From: Zancudomyces culisetae
Taxonomy: Eukaryota; Kickxellomycota; Harpellomycetes; Harpellales; Legeriomycetaceae
Reading direction: 5' to 3'
Assembly (NCBI GenBank): GCA_001969505.1
Contig: LSSK01001372.1
Coordinates: forward strand, 1 to 17,463
DNA: 17,463 nucleotides
This document shows positions 8,668-17,190 of this stretch, piece by piece. Numbering within the stretch: position 1 is the stretch's first letter; every line of letters starts with the position of its first letter. Both the position numbers and the translations under genes were made by a program. Under the pieces are notes generated by a model. That model did not search any database and was not told the origin of the DNA. It was given only the letters and a program-made list of their open reading frames with translations.

Positions 8668-9696
8668 CTTTTACTGTTTCCAAAATTAACCTGACTTCCA
8701 CCCCTCCTGTTTATTATGTATTACTTTAGCTACTTGTTTGGTACTTTTTTTTATTTTCTCATTAAAGTGCTGTTAGAAGGGAAAAATAAAATAACATAAA
8801 ATGGGCTTGTGAAAGAAAATAGTTGTCAGTGTTTTTAAATATTTATTCTTATAGGCTATTTTTCTTTTACTTTTTATTTTTCTATATTTCTTAGTACTCT
8901 CACATTTGTGCTATATTTTTTTTTTATGGTTTGACCATGCACTAATCTCATGCACGAATTAGAAATAAGAAAAGGAGAAAAGGAATGAAAAGTGGGGGTT
9001 TTGGATAAAGAATTTCCGAAACTATAATCTAATCTCAAAGTATCTTTTTCTTTTTTCCTCTTTTTTTATACTTTCTATATATACTTTTTATTCAGTTTCT
9101 AAGTCTTTTGCTATTTCTGTAATTATTGAATAATTATCGGGCTTGTGGTTGAGAACAAGACATGCTTTACAATATACATTCAGCAGAAAAAAAATAATAC
9201 ATAATAAATACAAAACATATTGAAACATAAAAAAACGTGTTTAGTTGTCGAAATAATGGCTGATAATTTTGTATAGCCAAAGCAGGTTGCGTCATAATTG
9301 TCTCAAAAATTGGGTTCGTCTTAATGAGCAATCAACATTTACCAAAACATCAAATATCATTTACATCCCATCCCCAACCCCCCCCCCTTTTTCTGGCTTC
9401 CATTCTCATTGCATACCTGTCCCCATGCTTATATTCCATTCCCAGTTTATTATTTTTTTTTCAAGTATCCTTCAAGTAATTTATATAAGCAGCTGGAATT
9501 TTCGGCCCATATTCCCAGTGCCTGGTCTCACTGTTGGTACGACACATGTATAACAAAAACTGGTGAATTAGCGTCTCATAAACAAGTGGTACAGACAAAG
9601 ATAGTAATAAAATGTTTATTTTAAAAGCATTAGTTTAGATACTTTCAAGGCATGAACAGATAGAAACTTGTGTAATATAATAACTAGTAAGGAAAA
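8668..9696. other. Intergenic region between SRP68 3' end and MCX1 start
   Basis: No convincing gene in 1029 bp. The left part is the MCX1 promoter: a CCCCT (STRE-like) at 8701-8705, a direct repeat CATGCAC at 8936-8942 and 8949-8955, and TATATATA at 9076-9083, too far from the ATG to be called its TATA box with confidence. The right part is the SRP68 3' region, including a C10T5 homopolymer junction at 9378-9392. A 94-codon plus-strand frame here lacks an ATG at its start and looks like chance. Confidence 0.65.
9615..9620 (-). terminator. SRP68 AATAAA 3'-end signal
   Basis: The minus strand reads AAATAAAC about 77 nt past the SRP68 stop, followed by T/A-rich sequence. The same AAATAAAC word lies 3' of TAL1 and GND1, which supports its use as a polyadenylation positioning element in this species. 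Confidence 0.45.
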
Positions 9697-11679
9697 TTAG
9701 CTCCACCACGATGACAACAACCCTTTACTACCACGCTTTTCAACAGGCTGTTCAACTGCTTTTTCAGCAACACTCTTCTTTTTCTTTGCATTCACTGCTG
9801 TTGTACTTGTACTCGCTGAAGATAACAACGAAGACAACTCATCGATAGAAGCCGATTGATCAATGATGTATGACTCTGCCAAATTGTAAAAAACGGGTCT
9901 CATTGGAACTACAACAACCTCAGCTTCGATCTTGTTTCCAGGTGTATCTGTAAATGGTGTATTCGAAAGTGCCAACCTGCATACTTGCAGATATTCTAAA
10001 CCATCCTTTTTCAACTGTAGCAATGTTTCGGTAATAAATTGTTGGATATCACCAAACAAAACACTATGGTCATTTCCACTATTATCGCTCATACTCTCAA
10101 ACGAACTTAGATGATTTATCATTGACTGGATATATTTCACATGACTTCCATCTCTTACTGTCACCAATTTATGCACTGAAATCATTACATCTTTTAGCTT
10201 TCGCACCATTTTAACTATATTGGATCGTGAATTGTTGCCTCCCATACTGATTATATGGAATTCTATATTATCTAAGCTGAGAATTATTTTTTTTAGCGTA
10301 TACTTTCGTTTATCGCCGTTGTCCTTGCCACCTTTGTTCTCTCCCTTTCCACCACTTTTAGCCCCACTTAGGAGCATATTTTTAACGTTGAGCACTTGTT
10401 GAATAGCTAAACGATAGTCCTTTTCACCTCCATTTACACTACAAACAAATCCTAAAAATGTCTCTAGCAGCTTATAAAAGTTTTCAATAATGTTCTTGAT
10501 ATGAAGTCTGTATTCTTTATTGTTTTTGCTACTTTGCATTGGCACTACCAGCCCCATAATTTCATCCTCACCCTCTACATTCTCTGCACCGCTGAGTTTA
10601 TCCATAATACCCTTGTATATTTCCAACATTTCTTTGCCACTCCTCTTCTCAGTTCCAATAACTTTTCTTTCGTACTGTACCTTACTTTTCTCCCCTTCCT
10701 CTTCATGTTTCTCCTGTTCCACATCATCCTCTTTCTGATCATCCTTAGAGATAATATAGCTGTATAACTCATATATACAATCTTTTTTCCCTCCTGATAT
10801 TTCTGCATTACCGTATTCTATAATCTCATCTGTTGTCATCTCCTTTTTGGCTTTTTTAGCCCCAAACAATCCGAGTTTATAAGCTGCGTACTTTACCATT
10901 CCCGCAATATCTACCCCTTCATCCTTCTCGCTCTCCCCTCCTTTTCCTGCCTTCTTACTTTTTTTGGATTGTGCTGCCCCGGTCGCCCTATGTTTAAAAT
11001 CAGATTCCAAAACCTTTTTTTTCCCGCCAATATATGCACTAAATGCTTTGATCGCCTCTTTCCAGTTTTCTTGCTCAAACTCCAAGACACCCTTCAAACC
11101 ACAGTAGTATACTCGAGCATCATTAAGTCTAGTCTGGTTTTTCTGCTTTTTTTCTTGCAAGGATGCTTGCAAAACCTGGATAATCAGTTCGCTGGTTTTA
11201 ACTGCTGCTTTATATCGCCTAATCATGTGGTATCTGACGCGCGGCTCCTCGGTCTTGCCATACATTTCTTTGAGTTGCTGCCCATACGCCCAGTTTCTCT
11301 CGCTTACAAAAAACAAATATTCTATTTTCTTGGAATGCTTTGCATTTGCAAGAATATCTGTGCTCTGTTTATCCGCATCATCTTCTTCCTCCTTATCATC
11401 TCCGTCCTGTACATCGATATTTTCCTGGCTCACTTCTTGGCTACCTTGCAGAGTTTCTTTTTTAATTTCCTTGACTAGATATTCATTTTGACGCAATCTC
11501 TTGGCTCCTTTACCTGATTTTCCCGCTACACCCTTGTTTTTTGGCTTTGTAATCGCTCGATGTTCCTTGACAAGCTGTCTGACCTTGGACCTACAGTATT
11601 TGAAATACTTTTCATAATCAATCTCATCCCCAATCTTGTGTTGGGCTCTTTCCTTTCTGGTGGTTTTGATGAATTCCAT
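9697..11679 (-). CDS. SRP68: Signal recognition particle subunit SRP68 (660 aa)
   Basis: SRP68 pairs with SRP72 and binds the 7S-type SRP RNA, in cotranslational targeting of secretory proteins to the ER. The order of conserved blocks fits: the N-terminal basic RNA-binding region with YEKYFKYCRSKVRQLVKEHR (22-41), ERNWAYGQQLKEMY (about 127-140) followed by the Arg-rich RVRYHMIRRYKAAVK, the TPR-like YCGLKGVLEFEQENWKEAIKAF (the human protein has LSGMLRFEHQEWKAAIEAF here), KYAAYKLG, and a C-terminal VPMRPVFYNLAESYI (about 591-605) matching the SRP72-binding end, finishing in GLLSSWWS. Species-specific inserts include an acidic one (about 89-104) and a Lys-rich one (about 217-256). I chose ATG at 11679; the frame is open to 11736 but begins there with TTG. 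It is slightly longer than S. cerevisiae Srp68 (about 600 aa). No intron is needed inside the frame. Confidence 0.88.
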   Translation of the reverse strand: MEFIKTTRKERAQHKIGDEIDYEKYFKYCRSKVRQLVKEHRAITKPKNKGVAGKSGKGAKRLRQNEYLVKEIKKETLQGSQEVSQENIDVQDGDDKEEEDDADKQSTDILANAKHSKKIEYLFFVSERNWAYGQQLKEMYGKTEEPRVRYHMIRRYKAAVKTSELIIQVLQASLQEKKQKNQTRLNDARVYYCGLKGVLEFEQENWKEAIKAFSAYIGGKKKVLESDFKHRATGAAQSKKSKKAGKGGESEKDEGVDIAGMVKYAAYKLGLFGAKKAKKEMTTDEIIEYGNAEISGGKKDCIYELYSYIISKDDQKEDDVEQEKHEEEGEKSKVQYERKVIGTEKRSGKEMLEIYKGIMDKLSGAENVEGEDEIMGLVVPMQSSKNNKEYRLHIKNIIENFYKLLETFLGFVCSVNGGEKDYRLAIQQVLNVKNMLLSGAKSGGKGENKGGKDNGDKRKYTLKKIILSLDNIEFHIISMGGNNSRSNIVKMVRKLKDVMISVHKLVTVRDGSHVKYIQSMINHLSSFESMSDNSGNDHSVLFGDIQQFITETLLQLKKDGLEYLQVCRLALSNTPFTDTPGNKIEAEVVVVPMRPVFYNLAESYIIDQSASIDELSSLLSSASTSTTAVNAKKKKSVAEKAVEQPVEKRGSKGLLSSWWS

Positions 11680-12073
11680 CTTGATTTTACTAGTGGTTAG
11701 GATGGAACCAAATCTCTCTGTCTCTCTCTGAACCAACTCGGATTGATTTGGTTATTTAAATTCGACAAATATTGTTCAATTGTTTATTGCATGTAAATAT
11801 TTGTTTTATTTAATTACTTGCAATTTTTAATTATTTTTATACAGTTGTTGTGCCTAGCCCATTACAATTAAGAGGGTAAAACTAAACAAAAAAAATTTTT
11901 TGTCATCCAATTACTGGTGTGTTTATCTGATCTTGTGTGTCCAATAAATAGCCCAGCTCAATGTTTAGCATTATCCCACTCCGCCTCCCTCACCTCGCTC
12001 CCTTCCCTTCACCCCCTTTATGCTTCCCCCCTTTCCATCCTAATCCCCTATTCAATTGCACTTGCATATACTA

Positions 12074-12103
12074 CCAAGAGTGTCAATACACTGCTACTCT
12101 TGG
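12074..12103. repeat. Nested inverted repeat
   Basis: The outer arms CCAAGAGT (12074-12081) and ACTCTTGG (12096-12103) are perfect complements. Within them AGTGT (12079-12083) and ACACT (12088-12092) form a second possible stem around CAAT. The two foldings compete. It may be a protein-binding dyad or an RNA hairpin; no function can be assigned. Confidence 0.7.
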
Positions 12104-12831
12104 AATCAAAAGAATTTAAGCGTCACCACAACCATCTCCCTCTCATTGTAGCCAATTCTGTAATATAAGGAGATGATGCTGTGTACCTGATTTATGGGCT
12201 AGAACAGTGATATATGATACATCGTGCAACATCTTTTTAAAGCTGTAATCAAATTTGATATTTTTTAACTATGATTTAGCTTTGGCTTTAGAAATACTGG
12301 AAATCGCATACACCAAAATAATAATATAAACGCCAGTCGTGAAAAGGAGGGAGGGAGAGGAAGGCAAAAGAAACGGCATCAATAAACACAAGGGTCAATT
12401 TTACCTTTGCTCATAAGAAATACGTGGTGTATATCCTTCTAAGAATGGGCGAGCATGTCTGAAATCTTTTATTCGCCAAACCAAACTTGAGAGTCGGGTA
12501 CTTCCAATTTTAATCGAGAAATAGACTAAAAGCTACATTTCATGGTTTCACATTGACGTTTTTAAATCGATAAAGTTATCTAATCACATCTGTTTTCCTA
12601 TCTAATGATTTTTTCTTTATTGCCATTGTAATGACTCTTGCGCGTTATTAAATCCCCAGTTCCTTCTTCCCCTCCTCCCCCTCCTCCAGAGTTTATTCAC
12701 GAGATTGTTTCTGTGAATAAAACCAGGAAATTCCTAAAACACAAATCCAAATACTACAATATCTTTACAACATAGATACACCCAACATTGGGTTGCAAAT
12801 TTGAATAGGTAATACGTTGTTGTTTTGCAGC

Positions 12832-12866
12832 TCGCGACACAGCGGATGTGAAAGACCCAGTCGCGA
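12832..12866. promoter_or_regulatory. Paired TCGCGA dyad upstream of TAL1
   Basis: TCGCGAC (12832-12838) and GTCGCGA (12860-12866) form a perfect 7-bp inverted repeat with a 21-bp spacer; each half contains the palindrome TCGCGA. CGCG is rare in this AT-rich DNA. In known yeasts CGCG-core sites are bound by Mbp1/Swi4-type or Rsc3-type regulators; which, if any, binds here is unknown. Confidence 0.45.
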
Positions 12867-12967
12867 ATTATTAATAAACAAGATCATGTGATATTTTTGT
12901 TTACTTTTATTTACCCCCAATTACTAAGGAAAAAGCAGGTGCCTAAGCGCGAAACTTTCAAGACTGT

Positions 12968-12985
12968 AATAATAACACAAGAAAA
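12968..12985. repeat. 18-bp word shared with GND1 upstream region (copy 1)
   Basis: AATAATAACACAAGAAAA occurs here, 706 bp upstream of the TAL1 ATG, and again at 17191-17208 upstream of GND1. Similarity continues weakly to ATAAT..GCC on the right side of both copies. A shared regulatory element of two pentose-phosphate genes is possible. Confidence 0.6.
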
Positions 12986-13218
12986 GCAGTATAATATGCC
13001 TTACTAATATAATTCTGCAGTGTAAATCATATTACTAATGTATTAGCCCAGAATTTGCATTCATGCTTGAATGATTAAATGATGGGGGGAAAGCAAAGCA
13101 ATTTGTAAGCAGGAAAGTTGAGGAGGTGATTAAAAAAAAGTGATAATAACATAATTAGTAAAAGTTATGGCATACAACGAAGCTTTTTACTACCACGAAT
13201 CAATTTGCAGCAAATTCA

Positions 13219-13236
13219 AACAAAAAATTTTTTGTT
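13219..13236. repeat. Perfect 18-bp A/T-tract palindrome
   Basis: AACAAAAAATTTTTTGTT is a perfect palindrome 455 bp before the TAL1 start. A near copy, with A8T6 in place of A6T6, lies at 11886-11903 on the SRP68 side of the same intergenic region. A/T tracts of this sort disfavour nucleosomes. Confidence 0.8.
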
Positions 13237-13524
13237 ATTATTTCATGTACAAAATCAAATCCGCGCTTACAAATTATTTACCAAAAATAACATTATTCAG
13301 GTTTTCGACAAAAACAGAATGAATTTCCCCGATTTGCAGGCAGTCCATACCCAAAAAAGAAATAACAAAGCAGATCTCCCCCTTCTCTCCCCATCCTGCA
13401 CCACCCCACTCCACTCCGCCATACTCCGCTCTAGATTTGCATTTTCGAAATTAATCGTAAAAATCAAACATCAGAGGGTGCTAGTTTTTTTCCTTTTTTC
13501 TTTGTTAGTTATTTAGGCCAAATC

Positions 13525-13534
13525 TATATAAAAG
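13525..13534 (+). promoter_or_regulatory. TAL1 TATA box
   Basis: TATATAAAAG fits the yeast TATA consensus TATAWAAR and lies about 157 bp before the TAL1 ATG. A leader starting 40-120 bp downstream would be normal for a highly expressed glycolytic or pentose-phosphate gene. The following leader is A/T-rich and ends in an A-rich start context (ACAAAAATG). Confidence 0.65.
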
Positions 13535-13690
13535 GCAAGTTAACCTGTCACCTTTCTTATTCATAGTATAAGAGGTTTTTTTTTTCGTGAACTTACACAT
13601 TTATAACTAACTGGCTTTCTTGTAAAAACAAAAAACAAGAAAACATATTAAAAAAAACACGCACACAACAACTTTAACAGAAGGACAAAA

Positions 13691-14674
13691 ATGAGCTCAG
13701 TATTGGAACAACTCAAAAAGGTTACCACAGTTGTCGCAGACACTGGAGATATCGAGGCCATTGCTAAATACGAACCAACCGATGCAACCACTAACCCTTC
13801 CTTGATTCTAGCAGCAGTTACTGATCAGGGATACAGATACCTATTGGATGATGCCATTAAATACGCACTTGAACACGCAAGTGGAAAGACCAAGGAGGAA
13901 AAAGTAGACTTGGCATTCAAGAAGCTGTTGACACTGTTTGGTGTGGAGATCCTTAAGAAGGTTCCAGGAAGAGTTTCAACTGAAGTAAACGCCAGACTTT
14001 CCTTTGATAAGGAGGCCACCATAGAATATGCCTTGGATCTTATCAAGCTGTACGAAGCCGCCGGAATCGGTAAAGACCGCGTGCTTATCAAGGTTGCATC
14101 TACTTGGGAGGGAATCCAAGCAGCTAAGGAGCTGGAAACCAAACACGGAGTGCACTGCAACCTGACACTCTTGTTTTCGTTCGCACAGGCTGTAGCATGT
14201 GCCGAAGCTGGAGTTACCCTAATTTCACCATTTGTAGGACGTATCTTGGATTGGTTCAAGGCTGCACCAGGTGGTAAAGACAAAGATTTTGAAGGTGCAA
14301 ACGACCCAGGTGTACAAAGTGTCCAGAAGATTTACAACTACTACAAGCAGCACGGATACAAGACCATTGTGATGGGAGCCAGTTTCCGAAACATTGGTGA
14401 AATCAAAGAATTGTCTGGATGTGATTATCTGACCATTTCACCAAGTCTGCTTTCTCAGCTCAAATCAGATTCCTCACACTTGGATATCAAACTGTCTTCA
14501 GACAGTGCCAACTCTGCAGCAAACAAGATTGAGAAAATCACTCTTTCTGAAGCAGAGTTTAGATGGCAACATAACCAAGACCAAATGGCTGTAGAAAAGC
14601 TTAGTGATGGAATAAGAAAGTTCAATGTTGATGGTGATAAGCTTTACCAGCTTCTGAGCGCTCAAATCAACTAA
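13691..14674 (+). CDS. TAL1: Transaldolase (327 aa)
   Basis: Transfers a dihydroxyacetone unit from sedoheptulose-7-phosphate to glyceraldehyde-3-phosphate in the non-oxidative pentose phosphate pathway, in the cytosol. A single-exon frame starts at an ATG in good context (AAAAATG). Class I TIM-barrel transaldolase residues are in place: D17 (VVADTGD), T33/N35 (TTNPSL), E98 (STEV), Schiff-base K134 ([10 protein letters not shown]), N157 (CNLTL), S179 and R184 ([11 protein letters not shown]). The length fits the family (316-337). The C-terminal part ([20 protein letters not shown] and [18 protein letters not shown]) is closer, by my recollection, to E. coli TalB and animal TALDO1 than to S. 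cerevisiae Tal1. CTG codons fall on conserved Leu positions. It is convergent with GND1, another gene of the same pathway. Confidence 0.97.
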   Translation: MSSVLEQLKKVTTVVADTGDIEAIAKYEPTDATTNPSLILAAVTDQGYRYLLDDAIKYALEHASGKTKEEKVDLAFKKLLTLFGVEILKKVPGRVSTEVNARLSFDKEATIEYALDLIKLYEAAGIGKDRVLIKVASTWEGIQAAKELETKHGVHCNLTLLFSFAQAVACAEAGVTLISPFVGRILDWFKAAPGGKDKDFEGANDPGVQSVQKIYNYYKQHGYKTIVMGASFRNIGEIKELSGCDYLTISPSLLSQLKSDSSHLDIKLSSDSANSAANKIEKITLSEAEFRWQHNQDQMAVEKLSDGIRKFNVDGDKLYQLLSAQIN

Positions 14675-14732
14675 TCTTTCTAGTTATTTTTTTATTTTTT
14701 CCTGTTGTGTGTCATAATTTACCATTTTGTCA

Positions 14733-14738
14733 AATAAA
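14733..14738 (+). terminator. TAL1 AATAAA 3'-end signal
   Basis: AATAAA lies about 60 nt past the TAL1 stop, within AAATAAAC and after T-rich sequence (14684-14700). It is a plausible polyadenylation positioning element. The same word appears 3' of GND1 and SRP68. Confidence 0.45.
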
Positions 14739-14836
14739 CAAAAGCTTTCTTTTATTCGTTTCATTTTTTTTTTGTTTACGTCTGTTCATTGTTGATTAGC
14801 ACCAGTAAAAACTTTATTCGTTCCATTGACTATCAG

Positions 14837-14842
14837 TTTATT
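14837..14842 (-). terminator. GND1 AATAAA 3'-end signal
   Basis: The minus strand reads AAATAAAC about 60 nt past the GND1 stop. With the TAL1 signal at 14733-14738 facing it, the two convergent transcripts would probably end within about 100 bp of each other, with little or no overlap. Confidence 0.45.
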
Positions 14843-14900
14843 TAGCAATCAAAAGGAAATAATGTATGAACCAAAGAGAATGATTTAAAAGCAAAAATAA

Positions 14901-16598
14901 TTAGGCATTATAAGTAGAGGATGAGATCTCACCACCGTGGCCGGTCCAGTTGGTGTGGACCCAGTTTCCAGGCTTGTCCTCAAGCTCGTAGGTGTGAGCA
15001 CCAAAGTAATCACGCTGAGCTTGCAAGAGGTTAGCTGGCAAGCGGGCACATCGGTACCCATCATAGAAACTCAATGCTGTCGACATGGCTGGGCATGGGA
15101 TTCCTGTAGCAACACAGTCCAAAACAGCGTTTCTCCATCCGGATTGGGCTGTAGCTGTGGCCTGCTTGAAAAAGTCTGCAAACAAGAGTGATTCAATGTC
15201 TGGGTTGACGTCAAATGCATCCTTGATTTTACCCAAGAAGCTTGAGCGAATAATACATCCACCACGCCACATCAGAGCAATTGATCCAAACTGGAGATTC
15301 CAGTTGTATGTCTTGGAGGCTTCACGCATCATCATAAATCCTTGAGCGTATGAAATGATTTTGCTAGCATACAATGCCTGCTCCAAATCATCAACCTTCT
15401 GTTGTGTTACGGCTACTTTGGGTGCTTCTGTTGGCCCATGCAGCATCTTGGATGCACGAACACGCTCACTCTTCAATGCTGACAAGCACCGTGCAAACAC
15501 TGCTTCACCAATCAGTGTCACTGGAATTCCTCCATTCAATGCTTCAATAGCTGTCCACTTACCAGTACCCTTTTGTCCGGCAGTATCGCGGATCTTTTCA
15601 ACCAATGGTGAACCATCTGTGTCCTTGAACTTGAGGATATCACGTGTAATCTCAATCAAAAATGAATCCAAAACACCATTGTTCCATCGATCAAATACAC
15701 TTCCCATCTGATCATCACTCATCTTGTACACGTCGCGCATCAGCTGGTATGCCTCACAGATCAGTTGCATATCTCCGTATTCTATTCCGTTGTGTACCAT
15801 CTTCACAAAGTGTCCTGCTCCTCCTTCTCCTACCCACTCACAGCATGGTGAGCCGTCTGGTGCCTTGGCTGAAATTGCCTGGAAAATATCCTTGACGTGT
15901 GGCCATGCGTCCTTGTTTCCTCCTGGCATAATACTTGGTCCGTATCTTGCTCCCTCTTCTCCTCCACTGACTCCTGTTCCCAAATATAGAATACCCTTTC
16001 CCTTCAAATCTTCGTATCTCCTCTGTGTGTCAGGATAGTGTGAGTTTCCTCCGTCAATAACAATATCCCCTTCCTCCAAGTGTGGCAAAAGATCGTCAAT
16101 AAGGTCATCTACTGGCTGTCCAGCTTTTACCATAACCATGATTCTTCTTGGTCTCTTCAGCTTGGAACATAGCTCCTCGATGCTGTGTGCTCCAACTATG
16201 TTGGTTCCCTTGGCTTCATTTTCCAAGAATCTATCCACTTTGGATGTTGTTCTGTTGAATGCACAAACCACGTATCCGTGGTCGTTCATGTTCAAAATAA
16301 GATTTTGACCCTATTTGACATTTTTGGTTTTTTCAATTTATTGTTTCTTTTTTTACAAAGAGAATGAAGTGAGTAATTTATTGCAGTATATTGCATCTAT
16401 ACAATATCTAACACATTTTTTTCACTTTTATTCATGTTTAAAATGCTTACCATAACGGCCAAACCAATTAATCCAATATCCGCACTATTTTTGTTTAGCA
16501 ATTTATGTTTTCATTTTTTAGCTCTATTTTTGTAGCACATTGCCTCCTACTGCATATTATCTAGCTATTCAGGTATAAGACACTTACACTGCTGCCAT
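14901..16598 (-). CDS. GND1: 6-phosphogluconate dehydrogenase, decarboxylating (3 exons, 484 aa)
   Basis: Oxidises 6-phosphogluconate to ribulose-5-phosphate with NADPH and CO2 in the cytosolic oxidative pentose phosphate pathway. Reconstructed as complement(join(14901..16310, 16451..16484, 16588..16598)), 1455 nt, in frame. Without the two small upstream exons the protein would lack its first Rossmann strand; with them it begins MAAVADIGLIGLAVMGQNLI, matching the family N-terminus (S. cerevisiae Gnd1 MSADFGLIGLAVMG). Other motifs: NADP-binding NRT (34-36), IDGGNSHYPDT (100-110), GVSGGEEGARYGPSIMPGG, and the catalytic segment GHFVKMVHNGIEYGDMQ (181-197) with K185 and E192. The C-terminus has QRDYFGAHTYE and NWTGHGG. 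Its length is close to S. cerevisiae Gnd1 (489). It faces TAL1 tail to tail with 226 bp between stops. Confidence 0.96.
16311..16450 (-). other. GND1 intron 2 (140 nt)
   Basis: The 5' site is GTAAGC, directly after the codons for GLIGLAVM; the 3' site is AATAG ending at 16311, directly before GGT CAA AAT (GQN). Phase 0. Joining restores GLIGLAVMGQNLI, the conserved NADP-binding start. No strong branch consensus is visible; TACTCAC at 16375-16369 is one candidate. Confidence 0.93.
16485..16587 (-). other. GND1 intron 1 (103 nt)
   Basis: The 5' site is GTAAGT after an 11-nt first exon (ATG GCA GCA GT). The 3' site is AATAG ending at 16485, before T GCG GAT ATT. The phase-2 junction gives GTT. 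An in-frame TGA upstream of the 34-nt exon and the absence of an ATG in between require an upstream start exon. Unspliced RNA would stop at codon 5 (TAA within the intron start). CTAAAC near the 3' end may serve as branch point. Confidence 0.85.
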
Positions 16599-17088
16599 TT
16601 TCTTTTAGATTTGCTTTTACAATTTGTTCAATTCCTATATATCCTTACAAGGCTTTGATATTATTACCGAAGCTCCCGTTTTCCTCCTTTTAAATCAGTT
16701 TTTTTTTTGGATTTTTGTGGAAAAAAAAAACAAAACATTACAGCAAATAATTCACTAAAAAATTTTTAGCTTGATATTCCAAAAGCTAAATTTGAATTCC
16801 AGCATAATTTTCTGGTTTTTCTAGGCTCTTATTTGCTTTCCCCATTTTTAATGCTTAATAATTGTTTTTTTTTGCAAATGTTAATTCATTAATAAGCAAG
16901 CAAATCCCTGTATTATCCACAAAAAGAAACCTATTTTTCTCCTCAGCCAACTGTTGTTTTTCTAGAAGGGGAAATAGTTTGCTGCCTAATTAGCAAAGTA
17001 AATGAAAAGAAAGAAGGACCAACTGTGCTGGGTTTTGTGCATAGTCTTAGTGCCGATTAAAGCTTTTTTTTCGCTATGTATGTTGCAA

Positions 17089-17112
17089 ACCAAATTAATC
17101 AGCCAATTTGGT
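17089..17112. promoter_or_regulatory. ACCAAATT-N8-AATTTGGT dyad with CCAAT box
   Basis: A perfect 8-bp inverted repeat with an 8-bp spacer, about 490 bp upstream of the GND1 start. The right half overlaps AGCCAAT, a Hap-complex-type CCAAT core. The symmetric layout suggests a dimeric DNA-binding protein; the identity is unknown. Confidence 0.4.
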
Positions 17113-17190
17113 GTTGCTCATTTATCTTTTTGGCTGAACATGCACATTTTATGCAGAAATGCTCATATACTTTGCCACATGTAAAGTGCG

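Larger units (their letters stand above)
11737..13690. other. Divergent promoter region SRP68 / TAL1 (about 2 kb)
   Basis: No convincing gene. Visible elements: an ACA8T6GT tract (11886-11903); C/T-rich stretches (about 11978-12052, 12657-12688 and 13376-13433); a G/A-rich stretch (12341-12366); a nested hairpin (12074-12103); a short dyad ACCCAA-CA-TTGGGT (12780-12793); paired TCGCGA sites (12832-12866) plus GCGCG and CGCGAAA; an 18-bp word shared with the GND1 upstream region (12968-12985); and an 18-bp perfect palindrome (13219-13236). Two open frames (11917-12168 and 13205-13516) start without ATG and encode no recognisable protein. I saw no tRNA. Confidence 0.65.

Noticed and set aside
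9269-9553. 94-codon plus-strand open frame between MCX1 and SRP68
   Set aside because: It begins with TTG rather than ATG, runs through a homopolymer C/T tract, and its product is Pro/Phe-rich with no recognisable domain. It lies in the expected 3' region of SRP68.
11680-11736. 19-residue N-terminal extension of SRP68
   Set aside because: The frame is open but starts at TTG; the first ATG is at 11679. I used the ATG, noting a possible upstream exon.
12168-12192. Possible C/D-box snoRNA (GATGATG followed by CTGA)
   Set aside because: The two boxes are only about 15 nt apart, with no terminal stem and no room for a guide segment.
13205-13516. 103-codon plus-strand open frame in the TAL1 upstream region
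   Set aside because: It starts with TTG, crosses an A6T6 palindrome and a C/T-rich stretch, and ends just before the TAL1 TATA box. No family resemblance.
13691-14674. CUG reassigned to serine
   Set aside because: CTG codons in TAL1 fall on positions that are leucine or another hydrophobic residue in homologues, so the standard code fits.
17002-17184. 60-codon plus-strand open frame upstream of GND1
   Set aside because: Short, with no recognisable motif, and located in promoter sequence with several dyads. A chance frame is more likely, although it does begin with ATG.
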